The position numbers were made by a program, and so were the translations under genes. Positions 47,029 to 58,207 of a DNA stretch of 64,000 nt are shown in pieces. Within the stretch, counting starts at the first letter, position 1. Each line of letters starts with the position of its first letter. Source of the stretch: Neofusicoccum parvum (lineage: Eukaryota; Ascomycota; Dothideomycetes; Botryosphaeriales; Botryosphaeriaceae); the NCBI GenBank assembly GCA_020912385.1, contig CP087206.1, positions 806,001-870,000 on the forward strand. Direction: 5' to 3'. The notes under the pieces were generated by a model. It was not told where the DNA came from. It did no database searches and saw only the letters and a list, made by a program, of their open reading frames with translations.

Positions 47029-47538
47029 AGCCTTGTATATTCTAGCAGGTGGCTGAGGAGCGCATGAGCGAGCATATCGGTAGATCTCTTGCCTTCATCT
47101 AGAATGTACGACCACCGCGGGCAATTCTGGGGGAGCCTAGAGCAGAGCAAAGAAAGAAAAAGAATAAACTTAGTATGGGGGGATTGCCTCCATGATAGCT
47201 CGAGCTATCGCAGGATTAAAACAGACTTCTCATGGTGCTCTCGACATATGTAGTTGACATGTGTGGTTAAAAGGGCATTGGCAATACGTAAGAAGCACCG
47301 AGGTGGCGGTTGATCAACGTCAGGAACGCCAGCCGTCATATGCAGGTGCAGGTGCTCGGCCCCCGCCATCTCGCGTGGCGGCTGCTCCACACTCACTCAC
47401 CTCCACTAGCAACTACCTCTCACAGCATGACCAAGACATAATCTCAGGCTGTACCTCAGCGGTGCTACCGCACGCTGCGACAATTCCCCACGAAACGCCT
47501 CCAATCGCCCTACGACGCGCGCGCAACCCTCTTCCACC
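47029..47538. other. Spacer ODC to NPR3
   Basis: 510 bp: ODC 3' UTR (AT-rich near 47150) and NPR3 promoter. A 16-bp perfect palindrome, GATAGCTCGAGCTATC, lies at 47194-47209. No gene seen. Confidence 0.6.
47194..47209. other. 16-bp perfect palindrome
   Basis: GATAGCTCGAGCTATC is its own reverse complement. It is located between the ODC stop and the NPR3 start and could be a dimer-binding site. Its centre CTCGAG is not the canonical CACGTG E-box. Confidence 0.6.
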
Positions 47539-50335
47539 ATGCCATCGCCGAACATCCTGCCGCCGAACCCTTCGCTCGTCGCCATCCTCCTGGTCATAAA
47601 GTCGCTCTCGGGGCCACGGCTGGTGTTCCACTACCCGCCGCACCCGGTGGGGCCGTCGGCCGCGACGCCGGCGCACCCGCAGTGGTACGGCACGTCGGGC
47701 TCGACGCTGACGGACGACGAGTCGTCGACGACGTCGTCGACGTCCGGCTGGAGCACCGACGACACGTCCAGCGACGCGTCCGACGAGGCCGCGTCCGAGG
47801 CCGAGGGCGCCAGCAGGGCCGGCAGCCGCGGCACCAGCAAGGGCACCAGCCGCGGCACCGGGCTGCGCGACGGCGGCAGCCGCAGAGGGCAGCGCAGCTT
47901 GCGGAGCGCGAGCGAGGACGCCACGGAAGAGGAGGGCGACGACGATGAGGATGCGGGGCTGGGGGCCGAGGAGGGGAGGGGCGGGCCCGGCGGTGGCGCG
48001 GGCGCGTCGGCGAAGAAGGGCGGCGTGGGCGCGCAGCAAGATGCCGGCCCCGAGTGGGAGAGCATAATGGGGTTTAAGAGTGAGGGATTGGAGAAGCTGC
48101 TGTGTCCGGGGCGAGGGTTCAACAAGAGGAAGTTCGAGGTCGGCATGGAGGGCTTGAGCTTTTTGGGATATCCGATGTTTGCCAAGGGGAATGGGGCGTG
48201 GAGAAAGAGGAGGAAGAGCGAAAAGAAGAACGCCAGTGCCAGCCAGGAGGATGTGCGCGCCAGTAGCCAGGTCCAGGATGCGGATGGCCAGTATGAGAGT
48301 GCGCCCGCGGATACGGAAGATGAAGGTGTTGATGTGAACGGCCCTGAAGACGGTATGCCAATTGACCTCCCATCGGGCTTCGAGCCAGGATATGGACACG
48401 GGTTCTCTGACGAAGCTTCCGACGCCGGTTCAGATGCGAAAAGTGCTTCCACTGCTGGCGGAGACACTGAAATGACTATGTTCAATGTTGTGTTTGTGCT
48501 AAATGCTCCGGCACTGGAGTACCAGCTCCGGACAGGCGAGATGTACGACAATGTCATTCGCAAGTTCGCAAAGGACCTCAAGTACGAGCAGGCCAAGACC
48601 AACTATGTTTGGAGAGAATCCAAGGCCATCCTGAACCTGAAGAACAAGGCCAAGGAGAACAGTAAGTATTTAGAGGCATGTAGATTTTGCAACGGCCTCG
48701 TTATTGATTCTTGATGCAGGCGAGCCCATGTCCATGCTCTGGCACAACATTATCTCAGCATCCCCATTGGCCAAGGCCATTGCTATTATTTACGACGCCA
48801 TATCCAATTCCAAAATTGCCCATATCAACCTTGGTACTCTAGCCGACGCCTCGTACCAAATACCTCAGGCGCCGTCTACTCCTTACATACCAAGGCCAAC
48901 GGAGCCGCAGATGCCAGGACTGTGGCTAACCACCGCAAACCTTCCGGATGAGAATGCCGAGGCTGAGTCCAACTTCACTGTTTCTCTTACTCCTCATTCT
49001 GCCCTTCTCTTGCTCGAAGATAAAGAGACTCTTCTTAAGGAGATTGAAGGTGATGCCAAAGAGCACTCCGCACAATTAGCCTTTTATATCAGCAACCTGA
49101 CTCCCACAAAGTCACTCCATAAACTTGCACTTCAGCATAAGATCCCGGTAGCGGATCTGGAGTTCATCGCGGCCCATCTCATTTACTGGCGTCGCGCGCG
49201 AGCCATACCGCCACTTCACCATCGAGACATCTACATTGTATCCCCAAATGCTGACATGCGGAAACTCCCGCAGGCCATACCCGCATATGCCGCACACTTC
49301 GCCACGCTCCCTTCCCTGCCGAAAATGCTTAGCCTCCTCTCGAATCAGTCACCGAGGACATACGGCACCATCATCCCCAGCAAGGACCATCGCACCGCAT
49401 ATATGGACATCTTAGCCTGGCTGATGCGTGGCGGTTGGGTGACGCAGCTCCGTACCTTTGCCTGGATCCGCGTCTCGCCCGAAGTTCAAGCTGAGGTGGC
49501 AGCTATCATGGAGCACGAGGCTAAAGACGCTGCTCGAGCAGCTATGCAAGCAGCACGAGAGCGTCATGCTGCGCTCGAAGTACACTCGGACGACGCGTCA
49601 GACCGTGCAACCATCGCCAGCGACGACATCCCCATGACACCCAGCTACCACCAACGACGGGAAGAGCGCTCGCCGCGCACCAGCGAAACGGCCTCGGACG
49701 GCGGCGGCAGCAGCAGCAACCGCAGCTCGCGCACGATTTTTAACACGTCCGCAACCAGCAACCCGGCCTCGATCGTCTCGACCACAAGCCCATCCGCGCA
49801 CCGCAACTCCCCACTTCATGCCTCGCACTCAGCCACCTCGCTCACCGGCCTCTCCACCTCGACCAACTCCTCTATGCCGCACGGCACGCCTAACACGCCC
49901 CAGCGTACCGCCAACTCGCTCCGCCATCACTTGCATCACCCTCCTCTCCATCCCGCCAACAACAACGGCGCTAGTAACCCGCCTACCAACTACCATGGCC
50001 ACCCTACGCACGCACCACACAACGGGCACGCCTCATTCCCGGCCGCCCAGGCTGCGTCGAAGGACCCATCCGACTACGCGCCGCGCATGATTTACTCGCC
50101 TCAACGGGCCAACGCGCTCGAGGCGAGGTGGATCGAGCATATAAGAAGTAGCTTTGGGGATGAGGGCGTGGAGAAAGATGTCAGGGATTTGTGGCCGGCG
50201 CTATTGAAGTATTTTGATGGCAGGCATGCGTTGGATGATATTGCGGGGAGGGAGGGGGTGAAGAGGAAGAGGGTGTGGAGCGTGCTGGGAGTGCTGAGGG
50301 AGAGGAACGTATTGTATTTTGTAAGGCATTGGTAG
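47539..50335 (+). CDS. npr3: Nitrogen permease regulator 3 (GATOR1/SEACIT subunit)
   Basis: Npr3 pairs with Npr2 in the SEACIT/GATOR1 complex that inhibits TORC1 at the vacuole when amino acids are scarce. Two exons, 47539-48661 and 48720-50335, with a 58-nt intron; 912 residues. The N-terminus has the family start PSLVAILLVIKSLSGPRLVFHYPP, part of a longin-like fold. It is interrupted by a Ser/Asp/Gly-rich disordered insert (about 55-170). The fold resumes with FNVVFVLNAPALEYQLRTGEMYDNVIRKF. The middle contains ALQHKIPVADLEFIAAHLIYWRRARAIPPL and a GWVTQLRTFAWI segment. A second disordered stretch (about 680-830, Ser/Asn/His/Thr-rich) precedes a C-terminal winged-helix region with the ending YFVRHW. 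The start context CCACCATGC is strong. Confidence 0.93.
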
Positions 50336-51306
50336 GAGAGGGACGCGGAGGTGGATATACCCTGTGTGAGTGGAAAGGGGAATAGAGGAGGTGGAAGTGC
50401 AATTGGGACAGTGAATGTGAATATGCTCTGGGTGTTGGAAATGATCACTTTGCTTTTCGGTGGCACAACAGGTCATAGTATGAAATGGTGCCCCTAACTT
50501 GAATTAAGCTCGTTGATGGGGTAGCCGCATCCAGCAGAGTCATTAGCAAGGTGACTGAGAAGGAGGCCATGATCATCCTGCTGGAGAAGTTCGAGGACAC
50601 GGAGATGAGCGATTGGGGCTCGCTGCCTCACTGTAATCTGATCGATCTGCATGTCGGTCGGATCGGGAATGGCAAGTCGGATATGAAGACGGTTCTGGAG
50701 GTGGTGGGCTGGCTTGTTTGCTGCTTCCGCACTGTGCTGAGCGAGTTCTTCGACTGGAAGAAGTGAGTAGGGTGCCTACTTTCATGCGATGGAGGTATCA
50801 TAAGGCCGGAGCAGTAGCGAAAAAAGGAATATGGGAAGGAAAAGGTCCATGGCTAATGAGTGACATGGCTTTATGAAGCAAACAGTGGCACAATGCGTCG
50901 CAAAAGAAATGGACGCTTCAACTAGCTCTTTGGCAGTTAAAGGTTTGAATCCTTTGACTGCCCATACAAGTAGCTTTCTTACCTGATATTTGACGCGTTC
51001 TGTTGGCCGGAGAACCTCCCCGAGTACTACTACTGCCTTTGCGACCCGCTGTAATAGCACGCCCTCAGACCGAAGGATAGTAAAGGGAATATAGGTGATC
51101 AGAATAAACGGCTTAGCATAGCAACACACTGTTTTCGCAAAATGCAGTGGCATAAGATCGCACAAAATCGTAGATTCTCTTCACTTCCACGGGGTTGGTA
51201 TTCCAAACGCTCGTCAAACAAAAGTATTCCTCATATCAACAGAGAATCGAATGTAGTGTAAAACGCTCTTTTCCTCGCCTCATTCCTCCACTCATCCTCT
51301 CGCCGC
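50336..51306. other. Convergent spacer NPR3 / acetylesterase
   Basis: 971 bp between converging genes. It contains the possible orphan exon at 50504-50766; the rest is AT-richer sequence fitting the two 3' UTRs. Confidence 0.5.
50504..50766 (+). pseudogene. Possible gene fragment or orphan exon
   Basis: An open stretch of about 87 codons ending in TGA at 50764-50766. The first ATG (50569) comes late, leaving 65 codons. Unlike the chance frames elsewhere it has balanced, protein-like composition (EKEAMIILLEKFED, WGSLPHCNLIDLHVGRIGNG, LCCFRTVLSEFFDWKK-like ending) and coding-like third positions rich in G and C. No start, upstream exon or family could be identified. It may be a remnant of a lost gene, a short orphan gene or a chance frame. 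Confidence 0.3.
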
Positions 51307-52241
51307 TTACAAGCAGTTGCCAGGCACGCTGCTCGTGGTGTTCTTGACGTAGGTGCCGAACGCGTTGCTGTCGCACAACACACCCTTCACGAAGGCCTTG
51401 CTGACGGTGGCGGCGCCGACCGGGCTGGTGTGGGTGTGGTCGTTGGGGTAGAAGGCGTTGACCATGGTGGAGCCGAGGCTCTTGTAGATGTCGGCGACGT
51501 AGGCGCCGTGGTCGACGAAGGTCGCGCCGGACCCGATGTTCTTGGCCGAGATCTCGGCGTACTCGACGAAGCGGCCGGGCGTGTAGCTGAAGGTGCCCGT
51601 CTCCCAGAGGTTGTTGGGGGTCTGGGACGACACGATGACCTTGGCACCCTTGGCCGTCATGGCCTTGCCGGCGTTGGTCACGTAGGTGACGAAGGTCTGC
51701 ACGATGGTGCCGTCGGGAGTGGTGCAGGTCTCGCTGCCGCTGCCGTAGCAGTCGGTGCGGCCGTTGTCGGTGGTGGAGAGGGAGCCGCCGTCCTGGAAGA
51801 GAGTGGTTAACTGGGCTGCCGGGCGAGGATAGGAAACATGGAGAGATGGGCAAATGCTTACATTGTGGCCGAACTCGATGATAACGTAGTCGCCAGACTG
51901 GACGGAGTCGATGATCTCCTGGAAGAGATCCTCGTCCGTGTAGGAGCGGGCGGAGCGGCCACCACGAGCCTTGTTCACAACCTCCGCGTTCTTGATGGAG
52001 TAGGGGAGGTACTGGCCCCAGCCTATGATGCTTGTCAGCCTACATGTCTCGTGATCCAGAAATGGGATTAGGTGTGCGTACCCTCAGTGCCAGCGCCGCC
52101 ACCAGCCTTGGCCATGGTCGAGTCACCAGCCAGGTAGATCTTGGGCGTAGCCCTCTTCTCGGTCTGGGCAGACTGGTCGGTGGGCAGAGCCGCAGCGGAG
52201 GCAGCCAGGGCCAGCAGGGAAGACGGGATGATGAACTTCAT
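51307..52241 (-). CDS. Secreted rhamnogalacturonan acetylesterase (SGNH)
   Basis: Removes acetyl groups from the rhamnogalacturonan I backbone of pectin; carbohydrate esterase family 12. Exons 52082-52241, 51862-52022 and 51307-51792, introns 59 and 69 nt; 268 residues against about 250 in Aspergillus. Residues 1-19 form a signal peptide (Lys, then Ile/Leu/Ala-rich, ending AAALP). A Kex2-type Lys-Arg at 29-30 suggests removal of a short propeptide. Catalytic blocks of the SGNH hydrolases are all present: GDSTMA with Ser41, the oxyanion Gly in ARGGRSARS (about 74-75), FGHN with Asn107, and NDHTHTS with Asp225 and His228. Cysteine spacing suggests disulphides as in the family. The gene faces left, converging with NPR3, and has AT-rich TATA-like elements about 95-125 bp upstream. 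Confidence 0.93.
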
Positions 52242-54181
52242 GGTTGTTCTGGGAGCGGTAGCAGGAGAGACCGTGGGAGTGAGAGAACGAGTTTGAGGAA
52301 TGTTTCAAGCGTGAGAGCAAGGCGCCAGGCCGATATTTACAGCGAAGGGGACTGAAGTAGATATAAGACAACGAGAAAGAGAGGGTCTGGCTCTTTGAAC
52401 GAATGGGATGGAGAACGGGGACACCCTCCGAGGCGGCTATTTTGTTATATATTCAGCCCTGACTAAAGACCCCAGGAGAAAGGGTAGGGGAGCCGGCATA
52501 AACGAAGCTCGCATGCATGCAAAACGCGGAGTGGCGGCCGTGTCGAAACCAAGATCCACCTATCACCTCATCCAAACCGCCTGTTTCACGCAGGTCCATA
52601 CCAGCAGCCTGCTAAGAGCCTAAACCCGGCCCATGTTAAGCTTAGTTTCGAAGAGGCGCGAGGCTTGCCTGTTTGGTGCCGCATGCCGCTAAGCGAAGCC
52701 ATGCTGGGCGAGGTGTGTGGAGTGTGGAGGGGCCAGCCGCCGTTCCGACAACGCTTTTACTCCTCCACGCGCCGTCCGCCAGGCACGTCTGGATGCGTGG
52801 AGCCCGGCGTGCCCGGCCTGGCCGCGACTGAAGCCGGTCCGAGCACGGAGGCCACCGCAGCTGCTATAATTGGATGCGCGTGTCGCACACATCGGCTCTA
52901 GCGCAGCCGGAGATGATGGGCTGTGGTCTCCGTTTGGATGAAACTCAGGAGTTGCGCGCACCTCTTCGGGCGGTTTGGGTCACGCGGCCGCTAAAGTCGG
53001 GATTTGGGAAGCCGCGCCGGCGGAAAATATATGCTGGATTGCGGGGAGAAGCGAGAAGTACCTTCAGTGGTGGACTTTCGGAATACGATGCGCTCATGGC
53101 GGGCACGAATGACATGCTGCCTGCGCACGCCGGCGGACGACCGGATGCTGCGCACAGCGCCGCGGCGCTCGAGAGAATGAGGAAGCAGCACAGCGAGAAA
53201 GAAAAATCGACGGCAAAAGCGGATGTATACATGACACACGTGGCGGCAGCTCCCAAGAGTTCCGTGACGGGACGCGGTGCCGGGATGTGCGGAGGTGGCT
53301 GCAATGTGCGTTTCACTGGCAGGCTGGGCGTTGGAGAAACATCGCCGGCAAGCGAGCCTGAAAGAGAGGAGCCCCCAAGCGAGCCACCGGAGCGCGCAGC
53401 AGGGCTGAAAGGAGTGAGTGCAGCAAGAGCCGCACGAGCAAAAGGGACGAGGGGCAGGCTGCAAAAGACCCAGGAAAGGAAAAAAAAAAAGAAGATTACC
53501 TGGTTGATTCATCAGTCCGTAACGCCCATCCCAAACCAAGGCAAGGGTATTCCAGCACCGCCATCCAATGGTGAAGACGTGTCTGCAGAATTGCTTCCCT
53601 CGACGGTCGACTTCATTGCTTAGGCCCGCCTTCATCGCAAGTTACCTGTGCGAGTTGGTCGGGCACCACCGGATTCGAACTGGGCCCTCGCCCTGGCAGT
53701 TGAAAGGGAAAGACATTACGGTTTCAATGCACCTCTCAGAATTATGACCATTACAGCCGAGAATTGACCGACGCTGCTTAGTCTATATAGCCACGCGCCG
53801 CGCCCTCTCCCCACGCAACCGGCTCCGCGCACGCAAAGACGGCAGCACGGTGCCCGTTTCTCGTCGTACAGCAAAAGCCTCGAAACTATAGTACAGTCCG
53901 TGTCGTCAAAATCCCGTTCATGCGCCCGCCCGCACCCGTAGCATGCAGCAGCAGCACCCACAACTAAAGAAACAAAGAAAGTCGCCAACCGACGACCCGA
54001 AAAGATCCGCAGCGCAGACGCGGTGGACTACACTCGCATGCAACCAAAAAGCATCCTCGGTTCCCAAGCCCCTTCTCGCCGCAACCGATTCCCGCCGCCT
54101 GGTCTAGCCTAAAGTTCGTGAAGTCCGGATATCAAGCACAGAAAGACGTATATCGTATGCACACCCATGTGTTCGTTGACT
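52242..54181. other. Spacer acetylesterase to SIT4
   Basis: 1.9 kb. The left 200 bp are the promoter of the acetylesterase (AT-rich element at 52332-52340 and ATATAAG at 52361-52367). An open frame of 249 codons at 52874-53623 is matched by a similar frame on the other strand and shows no family motif. A sequence at 53650-53690 resembles a tRNA B-box on the minus strand but does not fold as a tRNA. The right end holds the SIT4 3' UTR. Confidence 0.45.
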
Positions 54182-55683
54182 CTATAGGAAATATTCGCCG
54201 CGCGTGCCACGTCCTGCGGGCACTGCCCGCCGGTTGTCGGGAACCGCGCTGAAGATGGTGAACTTCGGGTTCAGGTCCTCGGCCAGGCTCATGATCGATG
54301 CGACGTTGCCGCAGCGGTAGCAGTAGTTGGGCGCCGACCACACCGTGACCACGTCTTTGTCTTTGAAGTGATACTGTCTCACCCTTAGCTCCGCACACGC
54401 TCGCCGAGTATTGCTGACTCACCTTGTAGCCCTCGTTGACCAATTGATGCGCCCGGGCGATGAGCTGCAGCCCGTTGACGTGGTTGAACTGCGTCGAGAT
54501 CGTCAGCTGACTTCGTTCGGGGTGCACATCGGGAAGCTTACCTCTGACGAAACCTTGTCGCCAAACAGCCAGCCGGCACCGCGCGGCGACACCGCCCACG
54601 TGTCGACGTCTTCGGGATCGCTCCAGACGAGATCGCAGAACGCTCCCTCGTGAGGGATTTCCTGGGCGCGTGCGACCACACGGATCTGGTCCAGGGTTCG
54701 GATTTCGGGGCTCAACCCGCCGTGCACACAGAGCACCTTGCCGTCCACAATAGCAGCCAGCGCTAAGAAATCGAAAACCTGGCAGCACGCCTTCCACACG
54801 GATGCGTTGCCGTACTTCGTTTGACACTCCTCGTAGAAGCCGTAGACCTGCGTGATCTGCCGCGACTCGTGATTGCCTCTGACCAGGGTTACCCGATCGG
54901 GATATCTGGGCATATGATGTCAGCTGCAGGTGGCAACAGCTCTCCACGCACAAACTTACTTGGCCTTCAAGCACATCAACAGCGTGAACGTCTCCAAGCT
55001 AAAGTATCCTCGGTCTACAAAGTCTCCCAAGAAAATGTAATTCTGCATGCCATTGCCGCCGGAGCTGGAGATGTTGCGGTTGCTGTCGGCGTCCGAGGAG
55101 CCGTCCCCGAAGCTCCCTCGCTGGCTGCTGCTCCTGCTCCGGCCGCGTTCCTCCTCGTCGTCATCGGCGGCGTCATCGTCATCGATCTCGGCGCCCGAGC
55201 CCGGACTCGACGGGCCGGTGTAGTTGGCGTCTCTCTGGAAGCGCCTCTTCATCTTGCGCTTAGCCTTGGGGTCGGTGATGGTGCTCGGCGGCTCGATGTC
55301 GGCAGCAGTGATGGTCTTGGTGGGCACGGTGGGGGCCGGGACGGCCGTGTCGTTGGGCATGCCGCCGGCAACGCGAAACAGCTCCAGCAGATCGTAGAAC
55401 TGGCCGTGGATGTCGCCGCAGACGGTGACGGGCGTCTTGACGGGCTGGATGTTGGACTCTGCGTGGCATTAGCACTCAGCGGCACGGCCATCTCCGTCCG
55501 GAGCCCGCAGGGACGACGGCGCGCACCTTCCATCAAGCACTCCTTGACTATCTCGCAAAGGCGCTTCATGTCGGCCTCGGGCAGGTACTTGCACTGCTTT
55601 GCGGCATCCAGCCACTCGTCGGGGCCGGCGCCCGGGCTTAACCGGGCGGGGCCCGGCTGGGGGACTTCGTAGTCCTTGGTCAT
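54182..55683 (-). CDS. sit4: Ser/Thr phosphatase PP6/Sit4 catalytic subunit
   Basis: PP2A-like phosphatase acting in TOR signalling, cell cycle entry and ER-Golgi traffic. Exons 55527-55683, 54960-55458, 54542-54905, 54423-54488 and 54182-54373; introns 68, 54, 53 and 49 nt; 425 residues, versus about 305 in animals. Metal-binding and catalytic motifs are intact: GDIHGQ from Gly67, [15 protein letters not shown] and the later [10 protein letters not shown] and [11 protein letters not shown], with the C-terminal YFL methylation motif. It fits PP6/Sit4 better than PP4 or Ppg1 by [18 protein letters not shown] and [17 protein letters not shown]. Between residues 90 and 191 there is an insert of about 100 residues with a basic part ([12 protein letters not shown]) followed by Asp/Glu and Ser runs. 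It is divergently paired with UPF3 (489 bp between starts). Confidence 0.93.
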
Positions 55684-56172
55684 GGCGGCGGGAGGGGGCA
55701 GAGGTGTTGTCTGGGGCGGACGGCGGGAATGCAAGGTCGAGGCAGCTATGTTGGGGGCGGGCGCGGCTTAGCAGCGGTGTCTGTCGTGTGACTGGGGTGC
55801 CTCAGTGCAGCGGAGATCATGCGCGGAGCCAGCGGTGGGGATGGCGATCGGGGGCAATCATGCGTGGACGGCAGAACAGCGCATGGCGGCGCAGAGATGC
55901 AGAGGGCGCGGCGATCAGACGGAGCGTGTGGGCGGAGTGAAGTGGTGAAGGCGTGGGACAAGTGACCCGTGCGCTTTCAGGGCCCAGACGCACCGCGCAG
56001 CGCAGCGCCGCAGCCCGAGTGGCCAAGTCCAAGTCCAAGCACCCACCGCCGCTCCGCCCAGCACACCCGGCGGAGCGATGTCATAAGGCCGCACGCTCGC
56101 AGCAGCACGCCCGCCCGAACACCACCGCTCCCTCGCCCGCCCACGCCGCCCCGCCTCTGCAGCCCGCCCACC
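55684..56172. promoter_or_regulatory. Divergent promoter region, SIT4 / UPF3
   Basis: 489 bp between two start codons facing away from each other. GC-rich with several GGCGG/CCGCC strings and no clear TATA box. Open frames across it are chance. Confidence 0.6.
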
Positions 56173-58207
56173 ATGGCGCAGCCGTCCTCTGTGCCGCCGG
56201 CCGGGGCCAACGGCGTGCTGCCCGTGCCCGCCCAGGCCCTGCAGAAAAACACCAGCGCGCCCGCCAACGGTGCGCCCCGCGGCGCCTCGCACCGCTCGCA
56301 GCAGCCGCGCCTCAAGATTGTCGTGCGCCGCCTCGCCCCGGGCCTGACCCAGCAGGAGTTCGAGGCCGCCTTGGGCGACGAGTGGCAGCTCGGCCAGGGC
56401 AAGGTCGACTGGTTCACCTACAAGGCCGGCAAGATTTCGAAAGAGTGCGTCGCAAGCTCCATTGCCCGTTGACACCGCTAACTGCCCCGCCACCAGCCTG
56501 GCCAAGCCGTCGAAGCCGTCCCGCGCCTACTTCCACCTCACCGACAAGACCCACCTCGTGCCTCTGGCCGACCAGGTGCGCAAGACCGCCTTCAACGACG
56601 CGAAGAACTCCACGAGGGACCCTGCCCTCATCGGCCCGCCCTCTGTCGAGTTCGCCCCCTTCAATCGCACCCCCGGAGGCCGCCGTCGCCACGATGCTCG
56701 CCAGGGCCTTATCGACCAGGACCCAGAGTTCAAAGACTTCCTCGAAAGCCTGACCAACCCGGTTACAAAGCCCGCACCTGGCGACCCCGCCGCTGAGGAT
56801 GTGGCTGTGAAGAAGGAGGAAGTCAAGACAACGCCCTTGATTGAGCATATCAGGGAGAAGAAGGCTGCCAAGGAGAAGCCGCAGCCTGCAAAGGCTCAGG
56901 GCAAGCAGCATGGCAGGGGAGAGTCCAAGGATGAAAAGGCTGCCTCCAAGGCCGATAAGAAGAGCCGCAAGGGCGGCAAGGAAGAGAAGGGCTCCAAGCA
57001 GTCCAAGGCTGAGAAGGTCGGAAAGGAATCCACCCCGAAAGATGTCAAGATCCTCAACAAGGGATCGGCAGGAAAGAACGCTGAACCAGAGAAGACGGAT
57101 GAGAACAAGCCCGCCCCCAGCGCACCAGCCTCGGAGCGCAAGCGGGAACGGGGTAACGCTAGCATTGCAAAGCAGATGCTTCAGCGGGATCTGGGCATCG
57201 GACCTGCCGCTGGAGGTCGTCGAGGTCGTCGAGACACAGCCCAAGAACCTGCAAAGACGGCCGAGACGACGGCACCAAAGGAACCTGCTGCCTCTTCGCC
57301 CGCAACATCATCGCCTGCTGCTGCTGCTCCTGCAAAGGCTGGCTCCGAAGCCCGCTCGGGCAAGAAGGATTCACGTCCCACACGCGCGGAGCGCCGCGCT
57401 CAAAAGGCTGCAAAGGCCAATGCGGAGACTACCACTGACGCGAGCAAGCCTGCCGCTGCCCCTGCGCCGCCAACTGGACCCAAAATCCTCAAGAAGCCGC
57501 AGAACGCCCAACAGCAAGGCCAGAAAGGCTCACCTGCAGCGAACACGCCGGCTAGCGACGCCTCGGCCACAGCTCCCCCGCTGAAGGCTCCCACCGGACC
57601 AGCCGCACAACAGCAGTCTCCCGCATCCTCGCGCCCCACTTCCTCCCGTAATGCCAACAACAACGCCGCGGCCGCCGCCACTCCCGCCACTAGCACCGCG
57701 CGCCAAGCTTTCCTCAAGCACGCCAACCCCTCGCAAGGCATCACGGAGCCTCTCATCGAGACCGCGCTCGCCGTCTTCGGCGCCATCGAGAAGGTCGAGA
57801 TCGACAAGCGCAAGGGCTTCGCATACGTCGACTTCGCCGAGCCCGCCGGCCTACAGAAAGCTATCGCCGCCAGCCCCGTCAAGGTCGCTGAGGGCGCCGT
57901 ACAGGTCCTGGAGCGCAAGGACAAAACTCCTGCTCAGCGTGCCCCGAGAGTTCCGCCTGCGGGCGCGCCTGCTGGCCCGATGATGGGTGGCCGCGGTAGT
58001 GGTGGAGGTGGCGGAGGTGGAAGTGGAAGTTTCAGAGGTGGTCGCGGTGGCCGTGGCAGAGGTGGTGGTGGTGGTGGTGGTGGTAGCGCAAACGCGCCCG
58101 CTGCCGCCGCCGCCGCCGCTGCTGCTACGACCGCCGCTGCTCCAGCCGCTACCCCGGCCGCCCCGGCTGCGAAGACTCCGGCGCCTGTTGCCGACACGCC
58201 GTCTTAA
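56173..58207 (+). CDS. upf3: Nonsense-mediated decay factor Upf3
   Basis: Upf3 links Upf2/Upf1 to transcripts with premature stops. Exons 56173-56444 and 56497-58207, one 52-nt intron with a GCTAACTGCC branch site; 660 residues. The Smg-4/UPF3 domain spans about 48-190: LKIVVRRLAPGLTQQEFEAAL, KVDWFTYKAGK and SRAYFHLTDK are its RNP-like strands, and VEFAPFNRTP follows as in the family. The middle 200-500 is a charged Lys/Glu/Ala-rich disordered region with a GNASIAKQMLQRDLGI helix. A second RRM-like fold sits at about 495-575 (FGAIEKVEIDKRKGFAYVDF). A Gly/Arg-rich RGG tract and a Pro/Ala tail finish the protein. The extra RRM and RGG parts are absent from the animal protein and suggest direct RNA binding. 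Identity is firm; the exact RRM limits are approximate. Confidence 0.93.

Noticed and set aside
52874..53623. 249-codon plus-strand frame
   Set aside because: No motif, low-complexity ends including a poly-Lys run, and a 214-codon frame on the other strand. Without transcript evidence I do not call a gene.
53640..53760. Possible tRNA gene on the minus strand: a B-box-like GTTCGAATCC near 53670-53690 and a TATATA about 80 bp upstream
   Set aside because: The T-stem has two mismatches in five pairs, no 5' acceptor strand complementary to the 3' end lies within tRNA length, no anticodon stem forms and no T-run terminator follows. At best it is a decayed tRNA fragment.
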